From an uncultured Sutterella sp. (GTDB lineage Bacteria > Pseudomonadota > Gammaproteobacteria > Burkholderiales > Burkholderiaceae_F): a stretch of DNA of 10,805 nt. The notes below the pieces were generated by a model that was not told the origin of the DNA, did not search any database, and saw only the letters and a program-made list of their open reading frames with translations. Position numbers and translations under genes: made by a program. The DNA is taken from assembly GCA_902493085.1 (NCBI GenBank), contig CABUOH010000019.1, positions 1 through 10,805 of the forward strand, written 5' to 3'. Below, one piece after another: positions 1-7,747 of this stretch (positions within the stretch are counted from its first letter, which is position 1; every line of letters starts with the position of its first letter).

Positions 1-1128
1 GGACGAGAAGGGCCCATGGCTTCGCTCACCAAAGTCTGCGGCCTCGGGTGGGGCTTCTTCGGCGGCGTGGGCGTCTTCACCGTCTTTCTGATTCTTTCGT
101 TCTATTCGGGCGTGGGCGGCTGGTGTCTCAAGTACATGGTCGACGCCGTCGTCGGTCGCGGCCTCATCAGCGACCCCGAGCTTCTGGGCACCCACTTCGG
201 CGCCTTCGTCTCCGACGGCCCGATGAGCTTCATCTATCTGATGATCTTCCTCGGCGTGACGGCCATCGTGGTGCTGCGCGGCATCCAGGGCGGGATCGAG
301 CGCGTCGCCAAAGTGCTCATGCCGGCGCTCTTCATTCTGATGCTCGTCATCATCGTGCGGGGCCTCACGCTCCCAGGCGGTCTCGCCGGACTCGAATACC
401 TCTTTGCGCCTCGTTGGGACGACTTCAACGCGTCCGCGCTCTTCAACGCAATGGGCTTCTGCTTCTTCTCGCTCTCGCTCGGCGCAGGCACGATGATCAC
501 CTACGGCTCCTATCTCAGCCCCAAGGCCGATCTTCCGGGCGCCGTGGGCTGGGTTGCCGTTCTTGCCATCATGTCCTCGATTCTCGGCGGCCTGATGGTG
601 CTTCCCGCCGTCTTCGCCTTCGGTCTGGATCCGAGCGCGGGGCCGGGCCTCACGTTCGTGACGATGCCCGCCGTCTTCTCGAAGATGCCGCTCGGCCAGC
701 TCTTCGCCGTCATGTTCTACGTCTGCCTCGTCGTCGCGGCCCTCACCTCGTCCGTTTCAATGCTCGAAGCCTGCACGGCGCTCCTCACGCGCCAGTTCAA
801 CATGCGGCGCACCCCGGCCATTCTCCTCACCGTTGCGGGCTGCACCGTCGTGGGCCTTGCCTCCACGCTCTCGTTCGGCGCGTGGAACGACGTCAAGATC
901 TTCGGGCGCACCATCTTCGACGTTCTCGACTACGTCACCTCCAACGTTGGCATGCCGCTCTCAACCTTCGGCATTGCCATCGCCGCCGCCTGGGTGGCCT
1001 GGCCCACGATGAAGAAGGAGTTGACGGCTGCCCGTCCCGTCTCTGAGGCGGCCCTTTGGTTCATCCGCATCATGATCGGCGTCGTGAGCCCGCTCTTCGT
1101 TCTCGTCGTCGCCGGCGGGAGCCTCTGA
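1..1128 (+). CDS. Sodium-dependent amino acid transporter, NSS/SNF family (5' truncated by window edge)
   Basis: This is a secondary transporter of the neurotransmitter:sodium symporter family, which moves amino acids or related solutes into the cell together with Na+ across the inner membrane. The frame is open to base 1 and begins with GREGPM, which fits the end of TM2 in LeuT-type proteins, so roughly the first 70-80 residues (TM1 and TM2) lie upstream. The ATG at 16 is therefore internal, not the start. Visible family motifs are ILSFYSGVGGW (TM3, near fragment residue 40), FFSLSLGAGTMITYGSY (unwound TM6, from fragment residue 155), and ALTSSVSMLE (TM8, residues 247-256), which in LeuT holds the Na2-site Thr/Ser pair. 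The substrate cannot be read from the sequence. Its stop codon shares one base with the next start, so the two genes are probably translationally coupled. Confidence 0.95.
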   Translation, partial: GREGPMASLTKVCGLGWGFFGGVGVFTVFLILSFYSGVGGWCLKYMVDAVVGRGLISDPELLGTHFGAFVSDGPMSFIYLMIFLGVTAIVVLRGIQGGIERVAKVLMPALFILMLVIIVRGLTLPGGLAGLEYLFAPRWDDFNASALFNAMGFCFFSLSLGAGTMITYGSYLSPKADLPGAVGWVAVLAIMSSILGGLMVLPAVFAFGLDPSAGPGLTFVTMPAVFSKMPLGQLFAVMFYVCLVVAALTSSVSMLEACTALLTRQFNMRRTPAILLTVAGCTVVGLASTLSFGAWNDVKIFGRTIFDVLDYVTSNVGMPLSTFGIAIAAAWVAWPTMKKELTAARPVSEAALWFIRIMIGVVSPLFVLVVAGGSL

Positions 1129-1481
1129 TGACTGAAAAGGCCGCGCGGCGTCTTGTGTTCGCAGTGCTCGAAGAGGAGTACCGCGCGCACAAGCCTCTCT
1201 GGCAGGGAACCTTGGGCTTTGCCATCGCCGCCGCCATGACCGCCGGCCTCTTCCTCGACGAGGGTTCCGCACTCGAGCGCATCGCCTGCGTCGTCAACGT
1301 GCTCGCCCTTCTCTACATGATCGTTCTGCTCGCACTCAGGCACGAACTCATGCTTCGCTCGAACGAACTTCCTGAGCATGAGATCCCCGCCTTTCGCCGC
1401 GGCATCCGCTCGGGCGTGCTCCTTGCGTGCGCACCCGCCGTCTTGGCTATCATTGTGTGCACGACACTCTTCGTCCTCTGA
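1128..1481 (+). CDS. Small three-helix membrane protein coupled to the NSS transporter
   Basis: I do not recognise a family for this 117-residue protein. Three hydrophobic stretches are visible, at about residues 27-43, 51-70 and 95-117. The N-terminus is charged, and a charged loop around residues 71-94 separates the second and third helices. The start is the ATG whose A is the last base of the transporter stop (TGATG). A strong Shine-Dalgarno sequence, GGGAG at 1117-1121, sits six bases upstream. A longer frame from 1056 would run back inside the transporter gene and has no such site, so I reject it. The one-base overlap suggests coupled translation and a role with the transporter, for example as an accessory or stabilising subunit. 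That role is inference only. It could also be an unrelated DUF-type membrane protein that shares the operon. Confidence 0.85.
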   Translation: MTEKAARRLVFAVLEEEYRAHKPLWQGTLGFAIAAAMTAGLFLDEGSALERIACVVNVLALLYMIVLLALRHELMLRSNELPEHEIPAFRRGIRSGVLLACAPAVLAIIVCTTLFVL

Positions 1482-1503
1482 ATCAGAGCGCCTGTTTCCC
1501 GCA

Positions 1504-1521
1504 GCTTCCCGCACGGGGAGC
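1504..1521. other. Short inverted repeat (hairpin) between the small membrane protein and the EFR1 gene
   Basis: GCTTCCC and GGGGAGC can form seven pairs (one T·G) around a GCAC loop. No T-rich tract follows on either strand, so it is not a classical terminator. It lies in the 62-base gap before the EFR1 gene and might slow read-through or protect the mRNA, or it may be incidental. Confidence 0.3.
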
Positions 1522-1543
1522 CGCACACAAAGTAGGATTAATC

Positions 1544-2332
1544 ATGACCCCAAGCCGCATCATCGTCGCCCGCTTCTCTCCGACGGGCCGAACACGCCGC
1601 CTCATGAGCATGCTGGCCCAAGGACTCGCCGGCACCGGGATTCCCGTCGAGGAACTTGACCTCACCGACCGTTGGGACCGGGAGGAGCCCCGCGTGTTTT
1701 CGAGGGATGATCTCGTTTTTCTCGGCGTGCCGGTCTACTTCGGACGCGCTCCCCGTCCCATGCAGTCCCTGGCGCATTGGACGGCCAACGGCGCAGCCGC
1801 CGTGCCCGTCGCCGCCTATGGATGCCGCGCGCATGACGATGCGCTTCGCGAAATGGCCGGCGTGCTTCGCGCCGCCGGCTTCGTCGTCCCCGCCGGTGCC
1901 GCCTTTCCCGTCGAACACAGTCAATTTCCGGAATTCGGCAGAGGCCGCCCCGGCGAAGCGGACAGATTCGCGGCGGGCGACTTCGCCCGCAGGGTGCTCG
2001 AAGCCCTTCAAAGGGGAACGGCCAACCTGAATCCGGCTTTTCCTGGTGAAGGCGACCTTCGTCCCTATCCCAAGAACGGCTTCGTGCCCGAACCCGACGC
2101 CATCTGCCGCATGTGCGGCCGTTGCGCGGATGTCTGTCCGATGGACATCATCGATCCCTTCAGCATGCGCGTCACGGATCCCTCTCAGTGCATCGGCTGC
2201 CGCGCCTGCATCGACGCCTGTCCCGACGGCCACCGCACTTTTGCTCAACCCGTCCTGTCCGCCTTGAATCAGGTGCGCGAGCGCATCCGTCCGGTCTGCG
2301 AAGCGCCCAAGTTCCCCGAATTCTTCTTCTGA
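1544..2332 (+). CDS. EFR1 family protein: flavodoxin-like domain fused to two [4Fe-4S] ferredoxin motifs
   Basis: This is a cytoplasmic electron carrier or redox protein of 262 residues. The N-terminal half looks like a flavodoxin: a beta strand (RIIVARFSPTGRTR, residues 5-18) leads into a Ser/Thr-Gly phosphate-binding loop, with a second strand DLVFLGVPVYFGR near residue 56. The C-terminal quarter has two bacterial ferredoxin motifs CxxCxxCxxxCP: Cys188/191/194/198 and Cys216/219/222/226. This architecture matches the EFR1 family, whose physiological partners are mostly unknown. The start was chosen because AGGA at 1534-1537 is six bases upstream and the flavodoxin strand begins right after it; the longer frame from 1427 runs into the previous gene. 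It lies 21 bases ahead of an RNA methyltransferase with Fe-S-type cysteines, and the two are probably co-transcribed. Whether it supplies electrons to any neighbour is unknown. Confidence 0.9.
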   Translation: MTPSRIIVARFSPTGRTRRLMSMLAQGLAGTGIPVEELDLTDRWDREEPRVFSRDDLVFLGVPVYFGRAPRPMQSLAHWTANGAAAVPVAAYGCRAHDDALREMAGVLRAAGFVVPAGAAFPVEHSQFPEFGRGRPGEADRFAAGDFARRVLEALQRGTANLNPAFPGEGDLRPYPKNGFVPEPDAICRMCGRCADVCPMDIIDPFSMRVTDPSQCIGCRACIDACPDGHRTFAQPVLSALNQVRERIRPVCEAPKFPEFFF

Positions 2333-2353
2333 CTTCTCCGACAAACTCATCCG

Positions 2354-3754
2354 ATGACGACCAGGCATCTCACCATTACCGACATCGCCTCGACGGGCGC
2401 CGGCATCGCATACGAAGAAGGGTGGCGCATCTTCGTCCCGGGCGCACTCCCCGGCGACGAGGTCACCGCGGAGGTGGATCCGCCGGCACGCGGCGCCCGC
2501 TCAAGCGTCGCCCAGCATGTGCAGATCACGAAGCCGAGCCCGTGGCGAGCCGCCAAGCCCTGTCCCGCCCATGCCGCCAAGCCCGCCTGCGGCGGATGTC
2601 CGCTCGGCTTTCTCAATCCTCAGGGTCAGGCCGCAATCAAGCGGCAGCTTCTCGTCGGCGCCCTTGCCGAAGCGGGCGTTGAAGCGCCCGCCCCCCTGCC
2701 GCTTCTTGAGGCGCCGCAAACAAACGGAGCCTTCACGCCCGGCTTTCGCAACAAGGCCGTGCTCTACCCGGGCGTCGATCCGGAGGGCCGATGGTACTTT
2801 GCAATGTATGCGCAGGGCTCGCACTTCCCGGTGCCTGAATCCGTGCACTGTCCTCAGACGCCCGCATGGATGGCCAAGGCTGCGCGGACAGCGGCTCTCA
2901 TGCTGTCCGTCTCAGATCTTTCGCCATGGAACGAATCCCGTTGCGAGGGCGACGTGCGCACGATCGTCATGCGGGAGGGCACGGATGATGAAAAGCCGCA
3001 GCGCCTCTTCACGCTGTGCGTGCACGGCGAGACGCCGCAAGTGCGGGGCTTTGTTGAAAAGCTTGCCAAGAAGCTCTTGGAAGAAGGCGTCACGAGCGTC
3101 TTTCTCAACCTGCACCCGACGCCGGGCAATGCCGTGCTTGGGCGGCACAGCCTGCACGTAGCAGGAACGGACGGCATCGAAACATTGATCGGCGGGCTTC
3201 GCTTTGCCGTGCGTCCCGAAACCTTCCTTCAGGTGAATCCCGGCCAAACTCAAAAGCTCTACGACACGGCGCTCGAATGGGCCGAACTCCAAAGCGACGA
3301 AGTCTTTCTCGACCTCTATTGCGGCGTGGGCACGATGACGCTTCTCGGCGCCCGCACCTGCGCACGAGCCGCAGGCATCGACATCGTCGCGGCCTCGATC
3401 GAGCGCGCGAAGCTCAACGCCAAGCGAAACGGCATCGACAACGCCGTCTTTCATGCGGGCGCCGTCGAGGACGAGCTACCCAAACTGATCGCCTCTGGCT
3501 TCAGGCCCTCCGCCGCGATCCTTGATCCGGCCTTCAAGGGCCTCGAGGAGACGGTCCCCGCCATGCTGACCCAGCTTCCTCTCACGCGCTTCGTCTACGT
3601 CTCCTGCAACCCGAAGACCTTCGCGCGGGATGCGGCAAAATTCATCGCACTGGGCTGGCACATGGAAAAGCTCGTCCCCGTGGACCTCTTCCCGGGTGCG
3701 CTCCACGTCGAGACGGTCGCCAAATTCGTCCGCACCGACTCAGCTGCGGTATAG
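2354..3754 (+). CDS. rlmD: RlmD/TrmA-family RNA uracil-C5 methyltransferase (probable 23S rRNA m5U methyltransferase)
   Basis: The enzyme transfers a methyl group from S-adenosylmethionine to C5 of a uracil in RNA; RlmD (RumA) modifies U1939 of 23S rRNA. In order, the 466 residues show an N-terminal TRAM-like beta domain (to about residue 50), Fe-S-type cysteines Cys70, Cys79, Cys82 and Cys166, the SAM motif DLYCGVG from residue 320, a DPAFKG loop from residue 391, the nucleophile in SCNPKT (Cys418) and the general-base Glu453 in HVET. Two details differ from E. coli RlmD: the first cysteine spacing is CX8CX2C rather than CX5CX2C, and the DPAR loop lacks its arginine. The presence of the cysteines and TRAM domain favours RlmD over TrmA or RlmC, but the exact target base is inferred. 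No good Shine-Dalgarno site is visible. The last 15 bases overlap the convergent yoaA gene. Confidence 0.88.
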   Translation: MTTRHLTITDIASTGAGIAYEEGWRIFVPGALPGDEVTAEVDPPARGARSSVAQHVQITKPSPWRAAKPCPAHAAKPACGGCPLGFLNPQGQAAIKRQLLVGALAEAGVEAPAPLPLLEAPQTNGAFTPGFRNKAVLYPGVDPEGRWYFAMYAQGSHFPVPESVHCPQTPAWMAKAARTAALMLSVSDLSPWNESRCEGDVRTIVMREGTDDEKPQRLFTLCVHGETPQVRGFVEKLAKKLLEEGVTSVFLNLHPTPGNAVLGRHSLHVAGTDGIETLIGGLRFAVRPETFLQVNPGQTQKLYDTALEWAELQSDEVFLDLYCGVGTMTLLGARTCARAAGIDIVAASIERAKLNAKRNGIDNAVFHAGAVEDELPKLIASGFRPSAAILDPAFKGLEETVPAMLTQLPLTRFVYVSCNPKTFARDAAKFIALGWHMEKLVPVDLFPGALHVETVAKFVRTDSAAV

Positions 3755-5857
3755 CCCTTCCCTGAAGCGTTCGGGATTGAGGAAGAATTCGAGCGCCTTC
3801 TCCTCCCTGCGCGTGCAGTAGAAGTCGGGCAGGCTTTCGCGCACGATCTTGCCGTAGCCCTTGTTGAGCATGCGCGGATCGCAGATGACGAGCATGCCGC
3901 GGTCGTCTTCCGAGCGAATGAGGCGTCCCGCCCCCTGCTTGAGGGCGATGACCGCCTCGGGGAGCGTTATTTCGTCAAAGGGACGCCTGCCCGCCGCCTC
4001 AACGGCACGGCTTCTCGCTGTCGTCACCGGATCATTGGGCGGCGCAAAGGGAATCTTGTCGATCACGACGAGCGAGAGGGCCTCGCCCTTGACGTCAACG
4101 CCTTCCCAGAAGCTCATGGAGCCCACGAGAACGGCATTGCCGTGAGCTCTGAACTCCTCAATGAGGCGCATCTTGGGTCCATCCCCCTGAACGAGGAGCG
4201 GATAAGGGTTGCCGTTGGCCTCAAGCCTCGCGCGCAGCTCCTCGGCCGCGGCCCTGACGGCTGCAAGCGACGTGCAGAGCACGAACGCGCGCCCACCCGC
4301 CGCATTGATGAGGGGCCAGGACTTTTCAACGACGTTGTGCGTATGCTCGGCCGTATTGTTGGCGGGCGGCGGCATCTGCGGCAGATAAAAGCACCCCTGC
4401 TCCCAGTAGTTGAAGGGACTCTCCCAAGTGCGCTCGACACAAGCCTCAATGCCGAGCCTCTGCTTGAAGAGGTCAAACCGTCCGCCGCTCGTCAGCGTGG
4501 CCGACGTGAAAACCCAGGCGCCGCCCTCGCGCTCCCGCATCTCGCGAAAGTCGTCCGCAAAGGAGAGCGGCGTCAGATTGAATCGAATGCCGTGCTGGCT
4601 CACCTCGAGCCAACGCACCTGATCGTCTGCGCCGCGTGACTTCGAGCCGTCCGCGCCGTCTCCCTCATCGGGCAGACCGAGTGATGTCCCGAGCGCAGCG
4701 CCGTCGCGGAACTTCTCAAAGATGCTCGTCCAAGCCTCCATCTGCCCCAAGAGCTCGGCATGCCGCTCGGCAAGCGTATCGAGCTCGGCATCGCGCCCCT
4801 CATTGGCAACGATCGCCTCACCCATGCCTGCAAACGCTGCGCGAAGGCGTTCATAGCCCGGATAAAGTTCGCCGAACCTCTCGATGTCGGCCACATCAAA
4901 CCTTTCCCCTTCCGCGAGGCCGATTCTCTGAACGTCAATGCGGAATTCGCGGCCCGCCTTGAGCACCCTGTCATAGAGAATCTCCCATTCGGCACCGTCG
5001 TTGCACTTCGTGCGTCCGAGCCGACGAGCCTCCATCGAAACGTTCTCGAGGTCATATGTTGAGAAGCTCGTGCCGAAGAAATTCGAAGCAATGCCCGGGA
5101 GCTGATGCGCTTCATCAATCACGGTGAGCGCCGCCTGCGGCAGCATGCCGTCGATCGCCTCGGACTCGCGCTTGAGGGCCATCGAGCTCAGATAGAGATG
5201 GTGATTCACAACGACGACCTGGCTCTGCATGGCATCTTCGCGAGCCTTCTTCACGAAACAGTCGTCGTACTTCGGACAACGCTCCTTGCCGAGGCAGTTC
5301 TCGCGCGTGCTTGTCACAAGCGGCCACAAGCGGTCGTCCTCGGGCACGTCGGGAAGCTCCGCCCGATCGCCCGTGCGGCTGAGCGCCGCAAAGCGCAGGA
5401 TCTTTCGAAATCTCAGATACGAATCCGGATCGGGGAGCCGTCCTTCGGCTTCCGCGAGCGCCAGACGAAAAAGACAGATGTAATTGGCTCTCCCCTTGAG
5501 GAGCGCGACCTTGACGGGAACGCCGAGCGCGTCCCTCAGTGCGGGGAGGTCCTTGGCGCAGAGCTGATCCTGAAGCGACTTGCCCGCGGTTGAGATGACG
5601 CAGGTCACGCCTGCGAGCAATGCGGGCGTCAGATACGCAAACGTTTTGCCGGTGCCCGTGCCCGCTTCGGCAACGAGAACGGCTTTGCGCTCGACCGCAC
5701 GCGCCGTCTCGACGGCAAACTCGCGTTGCCCTGCGCGCACGCAGAACCCCTTGACGGCCTTCGTGAGCGGCCCCTTTTCATCAAAGGCGAGCTCAACGCG
5801 CTCGACAAGCGGGGTCGAAGCGTCCCAAAGACGCGGGTTCGTGTCTGCTGCCGGCAT
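3740..5857 (-). CDS. yoaA: YoaA-type Fe-S ATP-dependent DNA helicase (DinG/XPD family)
   Basis: This superfamily 2, XPD-like 5'-3' DNA helicase unwinds DNA in the cytoplasm; E. coli YoaA works in DNA repair with the polymerase III chi subunit. The 705 residues contain Walker A AGTGTGKT (65-72), the four Fe-S cysteines 128, 188, 194 and 200, the DEAH box (248-251), FWEGVDV (583-589) and the motif VI arginine segment QGAGRLIR (641-648). The Fe-S segment, including VTSTRENCLG and VVVVNHHLYL, resembles E. coli YoaA more closely than DinG. The family is usually about 640 residues; the extra length includes an N-terminal extension and a Gly/Asp-rich insert near 398-412. The gene begins 14 bases after the coiled-coil gene stop, so the two likely share a transcript. 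No SOS box was evident just upstream. Confidence 0.93.
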   Translation of the reverse strand: MPAADTNPRLWDASTPLVERVELAFDEKGPLTKAVKGFCVRAGQREFAVETARAVERKAVLVAEAGTGTGKTFAYLTPALLAGVTCVISTAGKSLQDQLCAKDLPALRDALGVPVKVALLKGRANYICLFRLALAEAEGRLPDPDSYLRFRKILRFAALSRTGDRAELPDVPEDDRLWPLVTSTRENCLGKERCPKYDDCFVKKAREDAMQSQVVVVNHHLYLSSMALKRESEAIDGMLPQAALTVIDEAHQLPGIASNFFGTSFSTYDLENVSMEARRLGRTKCNDGAEWEILYDRVLKAGREFRIDVQRIGLAEGERFDVADIERFGELYPGYERLRAAFAGMGEAIVANEGRDAELDTLAERHAELLGQMEAWTSIFEKFRDGAALGTSLGLPDEGDGADGSKSRGADDQVRWLEVSQHGIRFNLTPLSFADDFREMREREGGAWVFTSATLTSGGRFDLFKQRLGIEACVERTWESPFNYWEQGCFYLPQMPPPANNTAEHTHNVVEKSWPLINAAGGRAFVLCTSLAAVRAAAEELRARLEANGNPYPLLVQGDGPKMRLIEEFRAHGNAVLVGSMSFWEGVDVKGEALSLVVIDKIPFAPPNDPVTTARSRAVEAAGRRPFDEITLPEAVIALKQGAGRLIRSEDDRGMLVICDPRMLNKGYGKIVRESLPDFYCTRREEKALEFFLNPERFREGLYRS

Positions 5858-5871
5858 CTTGCTTCACCGTA

Positions 5872-6816
5872 CTAGAAAAACTTCTTCAGACCGGAATCCT
5901 TTTCGTCCTTGGACTCCTCGTAACGCTTCTGGGCGGCGCGACGCTCTTCCAGCGTCTTGTTGAAGTTCGCCTGACGCGCTTCACGCTTGGCTTTGCGTTC
6001 GGCGGCCGTGGCTTCGGCCTCCTCAAGGCGCTTTCTCGCCTCGGCCTGCTTGGCGTCAAAAGCCCCCTGGTTTGCCTCCTCCTGCGCTGCGCGTTCCGCC
6101 GCCTGAGCCCGGCTTGCCTCAACATCGGCCGCCGTGCGGCCCACGTGCCCCTCGAAGGGTTGCGAGGGACTCGTATCGCGCTTTTTCATCTTGATCGGAT
6201 CTCGCCGTTCGGCAGCCTTCTCGGCCGCTCTGAGCTGCTTTTCCTCAAAGGCGCGAACGTTTGCCTCCTCAAGGGCGCGGCGCTCCTCGGCGCGCGTCTG
6301 CTTGGCCTTCACCTCTTCAGCCCGCACATCGCCGCGGCTTTCAACGGGCTCGGCTTGTTCAGCCGTACCGCCGAGCTGCATGGGTTGACGCACGTTCTGC
6401 TTCCGACTCTCTTGGCGAGCCTTGCGCTCCTCTACGCGATTCAGGCGAATCACCTCGTCGGCCCTAAGACGCACGCTGCGAAGTTCCTTCTCGCGCTCGT
6501 GATGCTGATCCCGCGCATCCTTGATGCAGGCGTTGACGAAAAAGCGCGTATGACACCAGTCCTTCATCACTTCCAGCGCCTCGTCAATGCGCTTTTGCTC
6601 GGCCTCGCCCGCCGTATTGGCAGCCTTGGCATCCTCGACCGTCTTCAAGGCCGACGCTGACGACCAGCGTTCACCGTAGGAACGGTCGGCGAGCACCTTC
6701 TGAGCCGCCTCCATCCGAATTTCAAGCGCAGACTTCTCCGCGGCCGAAACGGGGCCGTTAGCAAGCAGAGAAGACGCCGCAAGCGCCAATAGAAGATACG
6801 AGCACGACTTCTTCAT
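5872..6816 (-). CDS. Secreted coiled-coil repeat protein of unknown function
   Basis: The 314-residue product starts with a clear signal peptide: basic MKKS, a hydrophobic Leu/Ala core and a likely cleavage after VSA near residue 25. It is probably periplasmic or surface-exposed. A small N-terminal domain contains two cysteines (DWCHTRFFVNACIKDAR) that could form a disulfide. The rest is highly charged, Glu/Lys/Arg/Ala-rich coiled coil with three loosely repeated units of about 28 residues, for example EEANVRAFEEKQ, EEANQGAFDAKQ and REARQANFNKT. I associate similar short secreted proteins with Burkholderiales but cannot name a family. The ATG at 6816 is chosen; an in-frame TTG directly before it is a possible alternative. 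GAGG at 6827-6830 is the ribosome binding site, separated from the ATG by nine Ts and a G. It is the first gene of a pair with yoaA. Confidence 0.88.
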   Translation of the reverse strand: MKKSCSYLLLALAASSLLANGPVSAAEKSALEIRMEAAQKVLADRSYGERWSSASALKTVEDAKAANTAGEAEQKRIDEALEVMKDWCHTRFFVNACIKDARDQHHEREKELRSVRLRADEVIRLNRVEERKARQESRKQNVRQPMQLGGTAEQAEPVESRGDVRAEEVKAKQTRAEERRALEEANVRAFEEKQLRAAEKAAERRDPIKMKKRDTSPSQPFEGHVGRTAADVEASRAQAAERAAQEEANQGAFDAKQAEARKRLEEAEATAAERKAKREARQANFNKTLEERRAAQKRYEESKDEKDSGLKKFF

Positions 6817-6906
6817 CAAAAAAAAACCTCAAGAAAACACGTGGGACTCGAGAATCGATTTCCAAAACCCGTCAGGCGCCCGGACGACCTTGCCCAAAGT
6901 GATGAC

Positions 6907-6915
6907 AGTCTAGCA
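6907..6915 (-). promoter_or_regulatory. Possible extended -10 promoter element for the coiled-coil/yoaA pair
   Basis: On the minus strand TGCTAGACT fits an extended -10 (TGn followed by TAGACT, four of six matches). It would start a transcript about 85 bases ahead of the coiled-coil gene. No convincing -35 box is present, so this is only a weak candidate. Confidence 0.25.
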
Positions 6916-6969
6916 AATGCCGGCGCAGGCATAGCCCGCGCGAAGCGTGCGGCAATGCAACCATACGGT

Positions 6970-7005
6970 TCGGCCCGCCCCTCCCAGCCGGAAGACGCGG
7001 GCCGA
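6970..7005. other. Nine-base-pair inverted repeat downstream of nfsB
   Basis: TCGGCCCGC and GCGGGCCGA are perfectly complementary with an 18-base loop between them. It lies in the 230-base space between the nfsB stop and the coiled-coil gene, and would form a strong hairpin at the 3' end of the nfsB transcript. It lacks a U-rich tail on the minus strand, so it is not a canonical intrinsic terminator. It may block 3' exonucleases or assist Rho-dependent ending. Apart from the possible promoter, I see nothing else in this gap. Confidence 0.4.
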
Positions 7006-7046
7006 TTCCCGTAGGGTCAAGCCTGGTCCCTAAAGACCGCATCGTC

Positions 7047-7694
7047 TCAGAAGGTCGTCACAACCTCATTCATCGGAAGGCGGGACTTGGGTCGGGCGGC
7101 ATTGCTGTCATCGGGCAGACGGTACCCGAGGCTCACGGCGCAAACCGTGCGAAGCCCTTTCTCCGCGAGGCCCAGGCACTCGTCCATCTTTGCCATGTCG
7201 AGCCCCTCCAGGCAAGTCGAGTCGATGCCGCGCTCCGCTGCGGCCCAGAGCAGAAAGCCCATGGCAATGTAGGCCTGCCGCGCCTCCCACGAAATGAGCT
7301 CCTCGGGAGAGACCTGATGCAGTCCCACAAAATGGCGGCGGCCCGCATCTGCGGCACCGGAAGCAACGTCCTCGGCCTTCACGCGTCCGTCGGCGAGCTC
7401 CTGCTCGACGAGGCGGCGAAAGCGTTCCTCGGTAAACTCTGCGGGCACCGCAAAGACGACGAGGTGACTCGCATCTGCCACGCGCGGACGATTGAAGTCA
7501 AGCACGGCCGGCATCACGCGGGCCTTGCCTTCGGCCGTGCCGGTCACAAAGAAATGCCAGGGTTGCGAATTGACGGAGGACGGCGAGAGACGAAGAACCT
7601 CCATCAGGTCTGCGATGTCCTTGTCGCTGATCCGGCGGGCGGGATCATAGTGTTTGGTCGTATAGCGCGTACGCACAAGCTCGACGATGTCCAT
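7047..7694 (-). CDS. nfsB: Oxygen-insensitive NAD(P)H nitroreductase, NfsB type
   Basis: This FMN-dependent cytoplasmic enzyme reduces nitroaromatics, quinones and related compounds by two-electron steps with NAD(P)H. The 215-residue length is close to E. coli NfsB (217). Conserved features are the opening MDIVELVRTRYTTKHYD with Arg10 and Lys14 (FMN phosphate contacts in NfsB), SPSSVNSQPWHFFV (residues 38-50), EGKARV, the DASHLVVF strand (74-81), and the C-terminal PKSRLP (Lys203, Arg205). The start is supported by GAGG at 7703-7706, eight bases upstream of the ATG. It has its own leader with a -10-like TAGAAT and a hairpin, so it is probably transcribed separately from yoaE. Whether it is inducible cannot be told from the sequence. 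Related reductases with other physiological substrates cannot be excluded. Confidence 0.92.
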   Translation of the reverse strand: MDIVELVRTRYTTKHYDPARRISDKDIADLMEVLRLSPSSVNSQPWHFFVTGTAEGKARVMPAVLDFNRPRVADASHLVVFAVPAEFTEERFRRLVEQELADGRVKAEDVASGAADAGRRHFVGLHQVSPEELISWEARQAYIAMGFLLWAAAERGIDSTCLEGLDMAKMDECLGLAEKGLRTVCAVSLGYRLPDDSNAARPKSRLPMNEVVTTF

Positions 7695-7716
7695 TGAATT
7701 TACCTCTTTTGAAAGG

Positions 7717-7738
7717 GCCGCCCGGAGGGTCGGGCGGC
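7717..7738 (-). promoter_or_regulatory. Perfect 8-bp hairpin in the nfsB 5' leader
   Basis: GCCGCCCG and CGGGCGGC flank a six-base loop. The hairpin would sit almost at the 5' end of the nfsB mRNA if transcription starts about seven bases after the TAGAAT at 7748-7753. It ends ten bases ahead of the Shine-Dalgarno sequence. It may stabilise the mRNA or affect translation; no U-rich tail follows, so it is not a terminator. Confidence 0.5.
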
Positions 7739-7747
7739 GACAATTTC

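Noticed and set aside
48..1046. A 332-codon open frame in another frame of the NSS transporter gene
   Set aside because: Very Arg/His-rich, no recognisable motif, and fully inside a clear transporter coding sequence.
1538..2368. A 276-codon minus-strand open frame opposite the EFR1 gene
   Set aside because: The plus strand has two perfect ferredoxin motifs and a ribosome binding site; the antisense product shows no family features.
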